DNA of 50,962 nucleotides from NCBI GenBank assembly GCA_902789365.1, contig CADANQ010000023.1:1-50962 (forward strand), read 5' to 3'. The DNA comes from an uncultured Eubacteriales bacterium (GTDB lineage: Bacteria; Bacillota; Clostridia; Christensenellales; Aristaeellaceae). Below, piece after piece: positions 42,488 through 50,871 of the stretch (position 1 is its first letter; each line of letters starts with the position of its first letter). Position numbers and translations under genes: made by a program. The notes beneath the pieces were generated by a model that ran no database searches, was not told where the DNA came from, and was given only the letters and a program-made list of their open reading frames with translations.

Positions 42488-44407
42488 ATGAATAAATGGA
42501 AACAAGTAGTGATGCTGGTCCTTTTGACTTCGATCCTGTTCGTGGCTTGCTGTTTGTCGCTGGCGGAAACGATGCCGGATCAAGCCATGCCGGAGGAGAT
42601 TATGGGGGCGAGCGATGAGCATTTGAGCCCAGTCGATCCGGCGGAGACGACCGGCCCGGGACTGAAAGACCTACTGCCGGCGGTTGACAGCAGATCGCTC
42701 AAGGGGCTGACATATACAGCGCTTGGTAAAGGGTACTTTGAGGTGTCGGGAACTGAGGAATCCTATGTCAATTTTGATTTGTTTACCAGCAAGACCTCTC
42801 TGCCGCAAGGAGTCTTGCCAGGACACTCCTATTACCTTAGCTTTACCACCGACGATATACGATTCTGTGCCCGAGTATATTGCTATGATGGACAGGGCAA
42901 TGTGAAACGGCTTGCTTCGACGATAACCAGCACAGAGTTTACACTGCCGGAAGATACCGTCGGTATCATTGTGAGAGTCTACTCCTATGCTGTCCGCGAG
43001 TGTCAGGGCGCACAATTCAGCATTGCTGTATATGACATGGACGAATACAAATCCAAGGTGGCCTTATCTCTGAACGGTATTCCAGTAGAACTACCCTCTG
43101 GAGCGATTGCGGTACCTACAGCAGGTGAAAACCTGCTTCCGGAGACCGACGGAAGAACCATCCAAGGACTTACCTTTACAAAGCTTGAAAGAGGGCATTT
43201 TGTTGTAAACGGATCGGAAAGCACTTTTGTCAATTTTGATCTCTATTCAAATAAGGATGTTTTACCGGACGGAGTTGTGGCCGGGGGTAACTACTTCCTG
43301 AGATACTTTACGGATAACGGGGTATTTGCTGCCCGCGTTTATTGGTACGATGCTCAAGGGAAAGAAACGAGACTCCTGGAAACAACCAACAGTATAGAGT
43401 TTTCTTTGCCAGAAGAAGCTGTCGGTATGGTCATAAGGATATACTGCTGGAATGTTGTAGATTGCCGGAATGTGCATTTTGAGGTCGCCCTGTTTGATCT
43501 GGCAAAAGACTGTACCAAGGCAAAGGCATACAGGTGGCTTCCAAGACCCATGCTGACCATCATCGATGATGACGGAAGAGTAGGTTTCATGACGGATTTG
43601 CTTCCAATCATTGAAGAATTGAATAGTCCAATAACCTCAGCCAATACAACGATGCGCACAGAGCTTCGCGAAGTAACAGATAGATATCTGCAAGCGAAGA
43701 AGGATTATCAGGAGGGCAAGATCAGTAAGGAAGAGTTGGACTCAACAAAGAAAGAATTCGACAGGATCAGGAAATTCCTCGGGGTCACATCTGAGTCTGA
43801 AGACTTTGGACTCCGCTATATGTCATGGAATGAGATTGTCTTATGTCAGTCCAGGGGGGCTGAGATTGTTTCTCATACATATGCGCACAGAATCGCCGAT
43901 GGCAATGGGTCGACACCAGAAACACAAATCCAGTATGAGTATCAATTGTCAAAGAATGCGCTGGCAGCACATGGGATTTACAGTGAGACCGTTGTTTACA
44001 ACAATGGCGCCGGATGGAACGGTACAGTCCGGGAAGCAGCAGCCAAAGTGTTTAAATTCGGGATCGATTGCCCGAGCCAGGATTTGAACAGCGGGATCCC
44101 CGGACATGATGTAAACTATGTAACCGGCGACCCGCACAGGATCATCCGTTACAACGCAATGACAGACTTTGACGGAATGAATGGGGAGAAGATGAAAGCA
44201 TTCCTGTATTCATTGGCAACGGGAAAGACCGGGTGGGCAGTGTGGATGATTCATACTTCTGATCCCGCGTGGAATCACGAAAAAGCAGAAATCATCCGCG
44301 ATTGCATTGTGTATGCTCAGGAAATCGGTCTGCCTGTTGTCACTGTCTGGTATGGAACGACAGAATATTTTGATACATCTTACCCTCAGTTGGGTATTTA
44401 CAGGTGA
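42488..44407 (+). CDS. Secreted polysaccharide deacetylase-like protein with two N-terminal repeats
   Basis: A 639-residue exported protein. The signal region QVVMLVLLTSILFVACCLSL ends either as a lipoprotein (FVAC, Cys21) or after SLA. Two homologous beta-rich domains of about 125 residues follow (about 57-185 and 214-340), sharing the pattern G-L-T-x-T then YFEVSGTEESYVNFDL / HFVVNGSESTFVNFDL and CARVYCYDGQGN / AARVYWYDAQGK. The C-terminal CE4/NodB-like domain has the metal aspartates in TIIDDDGR (360-362) and SHTYAH (His463, His467). It probably trims acetyl groups from the exported polymer or acts on a related glycan. A coiled, charged stretch (about 385-430) interrupts the catalytic fold. 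GGAGG precedes the ATG by 7 bp. Confidence 0.82.
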   Translation: MNKWKQVVMLVLLTSILFVACCLSLAETMPDQAMPEEIMGASDEHLSPVDPAETTGPGLKDLLPAVDSRSLKGLTYTALGKGYFEVSGTEESYVNFDLFTSKTSLPQGVLPGHSYYLSFTTDDIRFCARVYCYDGQGNVKRLASTITSTEFTLPEDTVGIIVRVYSYAVRECQGAQFSIAVYDMDEYKSKVALSLNGIPVELPSGAIAVPTAGENLLPETDGRTIQGLTFTKLERGHFVVNGSESTFVNFDLYSNKDVLPDGVVAGGNYFLRYFTDNGVFAARVYWYDAQGKETRLLETTNSIEFSLPEEAVGMVIRIYCWNVVDCRNVHFEVALFDLAKDCTKAKAYRWLPRPMLTIIDDDGRVGFMTDLLPIIEELNSPITSANTTMRTELREVTDRYLQAKKDYQEGKISKEELDSTKKEFDRIRKFLGVTSESEDFGLRYMSWNEIVLCQSRGAEIVSHTYAHRIADGNGSTPETQIQYEYQLSKNALAAHGIYSETVVYNNGAGWNGTVREAAAKVFKFGIDCPSQDLNSGIPGHDVNYVTGDPHRIIRYNAMTDFDGMNGEKMKAFLYSLATGKTGWAVWMIHTSDPAWNHEKAEIIRDCIVYAQEIGLPVVTVWYGTTEYFDTSYPQLGIYR

Positions 44408-44567
44408 TCCGGGATGTCAAATCATTTATCTGAGGGTAATTAGACTGACGAGTATTGGATACGGTTTGATTCTTTTTCATGCGTTCAGGCTTTTGCTTAA
44501 GAAGAAATGGCATTAACGGCAAAGCAGTTCATTCTTTCCGTTTTATTCAAGGAGTGCAGAGAGACAG

Positions 44568-45758
44568 ATGAATCCGCAAAACCGGGAAAAACTGTTCCGT
44601 TTGATCCGGGCCAGCCTGTGGGATGAGCCAAATGACTGGGTAGATCAGGAAACCTTTGATGAAATGCAAAAGCAGTCATTGACTCTGCTGCCGGCAGGCA
44701 TCCTGCACCGGCTGAACATGACGGAAGAACTACGAACAAATTGGAAGACTGTTGCTTATCAGCTGCTTGCTTTTTGCACTAATTGCCGACATGCGGAAAA
44801 ATCGCTGCCAATCACGGTGCCATATGTCATCCTTAAGGGTACTTCAGCAGCCCGCTATTATCCCAATCCGAATTATCGAATCTTGGGTGATATTGATATC
44901 ATGACTCGGCATAAGGATTATCCGACCGCCTGTGAAATGCTGCTGAATGCCGGTTATTTGGAGGAAACAGTAAAGGATACGAATGGAAATATCCGGCACA
45001 GGTCCTTTAAATACAATGATGTGATTGTTGAAGTGCACTCTTATTTTGCCATGCTGAATGATGTGGAACGAACCAAATACCTGGATGAACTGATCATAGA
45101 CAACATCAATCCGTCCCATGTGCTCCCTGATCCCATTAACGGCCTCGTGATTCTTGAACACATCGGGCAGCACCTGGAAGAGGGACTCGGCTTGCGCCAG
45201 GTGCTGGATTGGATGATGTTTGCGAATAGTTGCCTATCTGATGAACAGTGGCCGGAATTCCGGGCGATGGCGGCAAAGACCGGACTGGAGAAGCTGGCAA
45301 TTACAACCACACGGATGTGTGAAATGTTTTTGGGGCTGCCCAAAAGACAATGGTGTTCAGAAACAGATGATAATTTGTGTGAAGCATTAATGGAGTATAT
45401 CCTGAACTGCGGCAACTTTGGAGCCAAACGTGAGTATTTAGGATTTAGAAGTGAAAAATTGCTTTCATATATGCGTACTCCAAGGGCAACATTTGCATTA
45501 CTGCAAAAATACGGATTGTATAACTGGAAAGCAACAAAAAAGTATCCTGTTTTGCGCCCTTTCGCCTGGATATATCAAGCTGTCAAATATATTAAAAAAA
45601 CAGTATCCCGGCAAACCACATTAAAGCAGCTGAAATCCGAAATTTCAATTGCAAAAGAAAGAAACTATTTATTTGATGCGCTTGAAGTGACACAGACTTC
45701 AAAGGGATTGGTAATATATAAAGAAGGCCAATATGTAAAAGAATGGGATATAAAATGA
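44568..45758 (+). CDS. Nucleotidyltransferase family protein (NTP_transf_5 type), copy 1
   Basis: A 396-residue cytoplasmic protein with the nucleotidyltransferase signature VPYVILKGTSAARYYPNPNY followed by RILGDIDIM, whose GxIDxD-type aspartates would bind metal. VIVEVHSYF supplies the third acidic residue. The C-terminal half is helical and ends with the tail NYLFDALEVTQTSKGLVIYK. Members of this group often sit in polysaccharide or lasso-peptide-like loci and have no firmly known substrate. It is a clear homologue of the gene at 45950 (long identical stretches such as PSHVLPDP and MCEM-LGLP), but is more AT-rich. The ribosome binding site (AAGGAG at 13 bp) is poor. Confidence 0.82.
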   Translation: MNPQNREKLFRLIRASLWDEPNDWVDQETFDEMQKQSLTLLPAGILHRLNMTEELRTNWKTVAYQLLAFCTNCRHAEKSLPITVPYVILKGTSAARYYPNPNYRILGDIDIMTRHKDYPTACEMLLNAGYLEETVKDTNGNIRHRSFKYNDVIVEVHSYFAMLNDVERTKYLDELIIDNINPSHVLPDPINGLVILEHIGQHLEEGLGLRQVLDWMMFANSCLSDEQWPEFRAMAAKTGLEKLAITTTRMCEMFLGLPKRQWCSETDDNLCEALMEYILNCGNFGAKREYLGFRSEKLLSYMRTPRATFALLQKYGLYNWKATKKYPVLRPFAWIYQAVKYIKKTVSRQTTLKQLKSEISIAKERNYLFDALEVTQTSKGLVIYKEGQYVKEWDIK

Positions 45759-45825
45759 CATATTCCTGATTTTTAGAAAGAATCGTTTCAAAGGTGCTGA
45801 TTGCTTCTGACAGAGAGAAACGCAC

Positions 45826-45948
45826 ATGGCACGGAACGAGCATCGTATGGCGGATGAAAGAAACTGGCTTTTCGACGCGCTGGAAGTCAGAACGGAAGAA
45901 AAAGGGATTGTTTGCTTCAGAAACGGGAAGTATTCAAAAGGATTATAA
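45826..45948 (+). pseudogene. Remnant C-terminal tail of a third nucleotidyltransferase copy
   Basis: A 40-residue open frame (MARNEHRMADERNWLFDALE then VRTEEKGIVCFRNGKYSKGL). It aligns end to end with the last ~35 residues of both neighbouring nucleotidyltransferases (NYLFDALEVTQTSKGLVIYK in copy 1, NRMFDALGIKQRSKGLAVYK in copy 2). No catalytic domain precedes it; an in-frame stop lies 15 bp upstream of its ATG. It appears to be what remains of a third tandem copy after deletion. Its stop is 1 bp before the ATG of the next gene and contains that gene's AAAGGA ribosome binding site. It could still be translated as a small peptide. Confidence 0.8.
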
Positions 45949-45949
45949 A

Positions 45950-47134
45950 ATGGAATCAGATACGAACATCAAAAAAAAGTCTGTAATGGACCTGATCAGG
46001 TTTTCCCTGTGGCATGAAGGGCAGGCCTGCGCGGACCGGGAAACCTTCCTGGAAATGAAGCAGCACACGGTCGCCGGTCTGGCGGCGTCTGCACTGCAGG
46101 AAATGTCCCTGCCGGAGGACCTGAAAAAAGAATGGGGACTGACCGCTTTGATGCAGGCGGCCAATTACCATAAGCTTTTGTACATTCAGGAAAATCTGCC
46201 ATTAACGGTTCCCTATGTCATACTGAAGGGAACCGCCGCCGCGCAGTATTATCCCGTGCCGGAATACCGGTCCATGGGAGATATCGATATCATGACCCGG
46301 CGGGAGGATTATGAAAAGGCATGCGAAATGCTTCTGAATGGCGGGTGGCATGAAATAAATTGTAAGGATCATTCCGACGAACACCGGCACAGGGAATTTG
46401 TCCGCGGCGGGGCGATCGTCGAAGTTCACGCTTATTTCGCTTCCCTGAACGATCCGGCACAGGCTGAATATCTGGACGACCTGATCATCGAAAACATCAC
46501 GCCTTCCCATGTGCTGCCCGATCCCGTCAACGGGCTGGCGCTTTTGGAACACATCAGCCAGCATATGGAACATGGCCTGGGGCTCAGGCAGATCATCGAC
46601 TGGATGATGTTCGTACACAGGTGCCTTCCGGATGAAAAGTGGCCGGATTTCCGGGCGATGGCGCAGAATATCGGCCTGGAGCAGCTGGCCAAAGTCACTG
46701 CGCGCATGTGCGAAATGTATCTTGGCCTGCCGCAAAGAAAATGGTGCGCCGGCGCGGACGAGGCGCTGTGCGTGACGCTGATGGATTATGTGTTTAACTG
46801 CGGTAATTTCGGCAGCAAATGGGAGAATGAAGAACACCGAAGCAAACTGATCACCTATTCCCGTACGCCCAGGGCGGCGCTGAAACTGTTTCGGGAAATC
46901 GGCGTACAGAATTGGAAGGCGGCGCAGAAATACAGAATCCTGCGGCCCCTTGCCTGGCTGTACCAGGCCGGGAGGTTTTTTGTGAAGGGAATCACGCAAA
47001 AAGGATCCATCGTTGCCCTGAAATCGGAATTTGACGAAGCGGGCCGGAGGAACCGGATGTTCGACGCCCTTGGGATCAAGCAGCGCTCAAAAGGACTGGC
47101 GGTCTACAAGGACGGCAAGTATGTAAAAGAATAA
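45950..47134 (+). CDS. Nucleotidyltransferase family protein (NTP_transf_5 type), copy 2
   Basis: A 394-residue paralogue of the protein at 44568. The catalytic motif is VPYVILKGTAAAQYYPVPEY with RSMGDIDIM, followed by AIVEVHAYF, a helical C-terminal half (HISQHMEHGLGLRQIIDWMM) and the conserved tail FDALGIKQRSKGLAVYKDGK. I start at the ATG at 45950, 7 bp after AAAGGA; the frame extends upstream but that stretch reads in another frame as the remnant described separately. By eye it is more GC-rich than copy 1, so the copies either diverged long ago or arrived separately. It is the last gene of the polysaccharide locus, followed by a strong bidirectional terminator. Confidence 0.84.
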   Translation: MESDTNIKKKSVMDLIRFSLWHEGQACADRETFLEMKQHTVAGLAASALQEMSLPEDLKKEWGLTALMQAANYHKLLYIQENLPLTVPYVILKGTAAAQYYPVPEYRSMGDIDIMTRREDYEKACEMLLNGGWHEINCKDHSDEHRHREFVRGGAIVEVHAYFASLNDPAQAEYLDDLIIENITPSHVLPDPVNGLALLEHISQHMEHGLGLRQIIDWMMFVHRCLPDEKWPDFRAMAQNIGLEQLAKVTARMCEMYLGLPQRKWCAGADEALCVTLMDYVFNCGNFGSKWENEEHRSKLITYSRTPRAALKLFREIGVQNWKAAQKYRILRPLAWLYQAGRFFVKGITQKGSIVALKSEFDEAGRRNRMFDALGIKQRSKGLAVYKDGKYVKE

Positions 47135-47243
47135 GGCTGATATCAGAGATCCCCGCAATGACGTTCTCCGGCCTTCCCGGACTGTTTTTCAAAAGGGACG
47201 GCTTTTTCGGAGGGAGCGGATCGTTTTCATCAGATCAGGCCGG

Positions 47244-47280
47244 AAAAAAGCCTCCGCGGACGGGCCGCGGAGGCTTTTTT
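47244..47280. terminator. Bidirectional terminator closing the polysaccharide locus
   Basis: Perfect 10-bp stem GCCTCCGCGG / CCGCGGAGGC (loop ACGGG), flanked by AAAAAA on the left and TTTTTT on the right, so it works on both strands. It lies between the convergent nucleotidyltransferase and GH3 genes. Confidence 0.93.
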
Positions 47281-47293
47281 ACACCCGTTTTTT

Positions 47294-49372
47294 TTACCGG
47301 ACGCAGGAGATTTTCAGGGATTTTTCGCCGGAGAGCGCTTCGGTGAGGGCGTCGGGCTGGCCGGAGCCCACATACAGGCTGAAAGCGCCGGCGACGGGGA
47401 CGCGCTTTCCGTCGGGAGTGACCGCGGTGAAGGCGTCGGGATTGACGGGCAGGGCTACCCGGACGGTTTGGCCGGCGGGAACGAAGACGCGCTCATACCC
47501 GCACAGTACCGGGTTCGGCGGCACGTCGCGGCTGTCCTCGGCGCGGGCGTAACACTGGACCACGCAGTCGGCGTTCATGGCGCCGTCGTTTTTCACGCTG
47601 ACGGTGACGTTTTTGCCGTCAAAGGCGGCGTCGGAGAAAGTGAAATGGGTGTAGGTGAGGCCGTAGCCGAAGGGATAGAGCGCCTTGCCGGTGAAATAAC
47701 GGTAGGTGCGTTCCTTCATGGAATAATCCTCAAAGTCCGGCAGGTCCGCAGCGCTGCGGTAGAAGGTGACCGGCAGCTTCCCGGAGGGGGAGACATTGCC
47801 GAACAGGATGTTGGCCGCGGCGGTTCCGCCGGCCTGGCCGGGGTACCACGCCTGCAGCACCGCGTCGGTCTCGGGGACCGAAAGGGCGCTGCCGGCGGCG
47901 ATGACGGTGATCGCCTTTTTGCACAGCGGCAGCACGGCGTCAAGCAGCCTTCTCTGGGATTCGGGCAGGTACAGGTCCTTTTTGTCGCCGGACCAGAATT
48001 CGTTCCCGGCGTCGCCCTGTTCGCCCTCGATGGCCGGGTCCAGGCCGACGCAGAGGATGACGGCGTCCGCAAGCACTGCCGCCTGCTTCGCTTCGGACAT
48101 CCGGTCGTCGGTGCGGGCCAGGCCGGATTCCCGGTCCTTCACCAGATTGCAGCCCTTGGCGTACAGCACCCGGATGCCCCGCTTTTCGCATTCGGCGCGG
48201 ATGCCGGCGAGGAAGGTGACATAGCGGGAGGAGGTGCCGCAGTAGTTGCCCTCCAGGGCGGGAACGGAATCGGCGTTGGGGCCGATAACCGCCACGGTGC
48301 GGATATCGTCTCCCAGCGGCAGGACGCCGTTGTTCTTCAGAAGCACCATGGCTTTTTCGGCGTTTTGAAGGGCCTTGGCCGCGTGGGCGTCGGTGTCGTT
48401 TTCCAGGGGGGAGATGCCGTCGTATTCGCAGTCGCTGTCCATCATGCCCAGACGGATGCGGGTGGCCATGGCCCTTTCGCAGGCAGCGGTAATCTCCTCT
48501 TCGCTGATCAGGCCCTGTTTGACTGCCTCCAGCAGGAAGCGATAGGTGCAGCCGCAGTTGATGTCGCAGCCGTTATGGATGGCCAGGGCGGCGCTTTCGA
48601 AGAAGTTGGCGGTCACATGGTGGTTCTCATGGAAATCCTTGATGGCCCAGCAGTCGCTGACCACATGCCCCTCAAAGCCCCATTCGTCCCGCAGGACGTC
48701 CTTCAAAAGGCGTTTGGAGCCGCAGCAGGGCTCGCCGTTGGTGCGGTTGTAGGCGCCCATGACGGATTCCACGTCGGCATCCCGGACCAGCTTTTCAAAG
48801 GCGTACAGATAAGTTTCCCTCAGGTCCTTTTCGTCCACGACGGCGTTGAATTCATGCCGTTTGGCCTCGGGACCGGAATGGACGGCGAAGTGCTTGGCGC
48901 AGGCTGCGAGCTTCAGGTATTTGCCGCTGCCCTGCAGACCCCGCACGAAGGCGCAGCCGGTGCGGGCCGTCAGGTAGGGATCCTCGCCGAAGGTCTCCTG
49001 GCCGCGGCCCCAGCGGGGATCGCGGAAGATGTTGATGTTGGGGGACCAGAAGGTCAGCCCCTTGTAGATATCCCGGTCGCCGAAGGAGGAAGCGGCGTTG
49101 TATTTGGCGCGGCCCTCGGTGGAGATGATGTCGGCGGTTTCCTGAATGGCTTTTTCGTCGAACATGGCCGCCAGGGCGATGGCCTGGGGGAACACGGTGG
49201 CCGTGCCGGCCCGCGCCACGCCGTGGAGCGCCTCGCTCCACCAGTTGTATTCCGGAATGCCCAGGCGGTCGACGGCGGGGGCGTCATACCTGAGCTGACT
49301 CGCCTTTTCCTCCAGGGTCATCTGTTTTACGAGTTCACGGGCGCGGGCGAGGGCTGTTTTGTGGTCCATCAT
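47294..49372 (-). CDS. GH3 beta-glycosidase, intracellular
   Basis: A 692-residue family 3 glycoside hydrolase with no signal peptide. It releases beta-linked sugars such as glucose or xylose from oligosaccharides. The catalytic nucleophile is Asp240 in VVSDCWAIKDF. Other visible parts are NWWSEALHGVAR, WSPNINIFRDPRWGRGQETF, the KHF/HSG region, and the C-terminal fibronectin-III-like domain (from about 600, YPFGYGLTYTHFTFSD). The motif set, in particular NWWSEALHGVAR, is closest to the beta-xylosidase/beta-glucosidase subgroup. It overlaps the upstream ATP-grasp gene by 4 bp (ATGA), so they are translationally coupled. The sugar specificity is unproven. Confidence 0.9.
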   Translation of the reverse strand: MMDHKTALARARELVKQMTLEEKASQLRYDAPAVDRLGIPEYNWWSEALHGVARAGTATVFPQAIALAAMFDEKAIQETADIISTEGRAKYNAASSFGDRDIYKGLTFWSPNINIFRDPRWGRGQETFGEDPYLTARTGCAFVRGLQGSGKYLKLAACAKHFAVHSGPEAKRHEFNAVVDEKDLRETYLYAFEKLVRDADVESVMGAYNRTNGEPCCGSKRLLKDVLRDEWGFEGHVVSDCWAIKDFHENHHVTANFFESAALAIHNGCDINCGCTYRFLLEAVKQGLISEEEITAACERAMATRIRLGMMDSDCEYDGISPLENDTDAHAAKALQNAEKAMVLLKNNGVLPLGDDIRTVAVIGPNADSVPALEGNYCGTSSRYVTFLAGIRAECEKRGIRVLYAKGCNLVKDRESGLARTDDRMSEAKQAAVLADAVILCVGLDPAIEGEQGDAGNEFWSGDKKDLYLPESQRRLLDAVLPLCKKAITVIAAGSALSVPETDAVLQAWYPGQAGGTAAANILFGNVSPSGKLPVTFYRSAADLPDFEDYSMKERTYRYFTGKALYPFGYGLTYTHFTFSDAAFDGKNVTVSVKNDGAMNADCVVQCYARAEDSRDVPPNPVLCGYERVFVPAGQTVRVALPVNPDAFTAVTPDGKRVPVAGAFSLYVGSGQPDALTEALSGEKSLKISCVR

Positions 49373-50628
49373 GCTTTGGTACCGCCTTTCGTTTCTGTTT
49401 CGTCCGGTTCGGCGCTGTCCGGGGTCAGGATGCCGGCCGGAACGGGGGAGAAAGCCGCGCGGACAAACCGGTCCGCCGCCTCAATGGTGTCGAAATTGGC
49501 GATGATGATCTCGTTGCCCATGGTTCCGGCCAGGGCGTCCGGCATCCGGGTCATCCGGCAGATGTTTTCGGGATACAGGGCCGCGATCTCATCGGCGGAG
49601 CAGGTGTAGTTCACCTCGTCCCTGCGCCCGCAGCAGACGCAGTAATAATGCTTGCCCGGATAATCGTGGACGGCGCCGTCAAAGGCAACCATGTCCGCCC
49701 AGATCTGGTAGCAGTCGGCGGACTGGGAGAAGTTCAGCATGTCCGGGGTGAACCCGCCGGCCGGCCGCATGTTGACCTCCAGGCCGATCACATCGCCCTT
49801 TTTGCCGAGGCCTTCCCTGTCGGCGGTCAGGCGGAAAAACTCCAGGTGGAAAAAGCGGCTTTTGACGTCGAAAGCCTTCAGGACCCTTTCGCCCGCGGAC
49901 CGGACGTCGGGCGCCACCTGCTTGTGGACATAATAGAAGACCGGGACGCCTTCGTTGACCATGTCCATGATGGAGTTGACCGTGGTGTGGCTGGCGGCGA
50001 AAAGCACATTGCTCTCGCTGTCGCATACGCCGTCAAAGGTGGTAACCTCGCCCTTGACGAATTCCTCCATGATATAGGGGATTCGAGGAAGATGATCGAA
50101 AAAATCGGCGAATTCGGCGTCGTTCTTCAGCTTCCATGTGGCCGCGGCGCCGACGCCCCGGTCGGGCTTGACCACCACCGGATAACCGACGCTGCGGATG
50201 AAAGCGGCGCAGGCCTCCCGGTCCTCGCACAGGATCCAGCGGGCGGTGGGCACTCCCGCCAGGGCGTAGTATTTCTTCATTTCGGATTTGGAGCGGTAGC
50301 GGGAGATGTCGCCGCTCTTGAGGCCGGTGGTGATGTTGAACTGGGTGCGCAGGTACGCGTCGGTTTCCATCCAGTATTCGTTGTTGCTCTCCACCCAGTC
50401 GATTTTGCCGTAGCGGAAGGTAAGGTATCCCATGGCGCGGACCAACTGATCACGGTCGAAGAAGCTGTCCACCTTGTAGTATTCGGTCAGCGCTTCCTTC
50501 AGTTCGGGCCGGAGCGAGTCGTAGCTTTCGTCCCCGATGCCCAGCACGTTGACGCCGTTGCGCTTCAGGCATACGCAGAAACGGCAGTAATCCGAGGGAA
50601 AATTGGGAGAAATAAATACAAAATTCAT
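49369..50628 (-). CDS. ATP-grasp domain protein (carboxylate-amine ligase-like)
   Basis: A 419-residue protein with a PreATP domain (NFVFISPNFPSDYCRFCVCL), an ATP-grasp core (VGYPVVVKPDRGVGAAATWK, then YIMEEFVKGEVTTFDGVCD) and a metal site GLEVNMRPAGGFTPDM. This family joins a carboxylate to an amine or thiol using ATP. It is one of three different ATP-grasp proteins in the window, but lies outside the plus-strand polysaccharide run. Its overlap with a glycosidase gene is an unusual pairing; the function is unknown. GGAGGAA stands before the ATG at 50628, and the promoter is at 50679-50707. The last 25 residues are acidic and probably disordered. Confidence 0.83.
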   Translation of the reverse strand: MNFVFISPNFPSDYCRFCVCLKRNGVNVLGIGDESYDSLRPELKEALTEYYKVDSFFDRDQLVRAMGYLTFRYGKIDWVESNNEYWMETDAYLRTQFNITTGLKSGDISRYRSKSEMKKYYALAGVPTARWILCEDREACAAFIRSVGYPVVVKPDRGVGAAATWKLKNDAEFADFFDHLPRIPYIMEEFVKGEVTTFDGVCDSESNVLFAASHTTVNSIMDMVNEGVPVFYYVHKQVAPDVRSAGERVLKAFDVKSRFFHLEFFRLTADREGLGKKGDVIGLEVNMRPAGGFTPDMLNFSQSADCYQIWADMVAFDGAVHDYPGKHYYCVCCGRRDEVNYTCSADEIAALYPENICRMTRMPDALAGTMGNEIIIANFDTIEAADRFVRAAFSPVPAGILTPDSAEPDETETKGGTKA

Positions 50629-50678
50629 GAGCGTTCCTCCGACGTCGGACTCCCGGAAAGGGAGCCGCTTTTCAACAG

Positions 50679-50707
50679 ATTATACCATTTAAATGTACAA
50701 CTTTTGA
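50679..50707 (-). promoter_or_regulatory. Promoter of the ATP-grasp/GH3 operon
   Basis: On the minus strand a consensus -10 TATAAT (complement of 50679-50684) is preceded by TGG, forming an extended -10, with a -35-like TTCAAA 18 bp further upstream. The palindrome TCCGACGTCGGA (50638-50649) overlaps the ribosome binding site downstream and could be a regulatory site. The rest of 50629-50773 shows nothing else. Confidence 0.65.
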
Positions 50708-50773
50708 AGTGTTTTTTCAAGGGGATACAGCGAAAAGCAACAAATGACATATGCCGCGGAATAATGATTTTAT

Positions 50774-50871
50774 GGTATCTGTTCAGTCCTACGGACAGAA
50801 CAGATACCGCGGGGGGTACCCGTACCCCCCGCGAGCCCCCCGGGCGAAGAACGGAGTCCGGGAAAGGGAAA
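50774..50871. repeat. 98-bp structured repeat element, right copy
   Basis: This copy is in opposite orientation to positions 1-98 and differs at only three bases. Its hairpins are at 50774-50808 (GGTATCTGTTC / GAACAGATACC with inner GTCC/GGAC) and 50809-50832 (GCGGGGGGTAC / GTACCCCCCGC). It lies about 65 bp upstream of the -35 of the ATP-grasp/GH3 operon. Further GC-rich sequence with inverted arms (GCCGGCGG and CCGCCGGC near 50891-50938) continues to the window end, so the full element may be longer than the shared 98 bp. No gene is seen in 50872-50962. Confidence 0.88.

Noticed and set aside
44307-44516. Short 69-codon frame overlapping the end of the deacetylase gene, ending in a basic hydrophobic stretch
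   Set aside because: Most of it lies inside the deacetylase in another frame, it has no ribosome binding site and no recognisable homology.
47468-49609. A 713-codon open frame antisense to the GH3 and ATP-grasp genes
   Set aside because: It spans two real genes on the other strand, is compositionally skewed to Gly/Val/Ala and shows no motif or start site; it is a shadow of GC-rich coding DNA.
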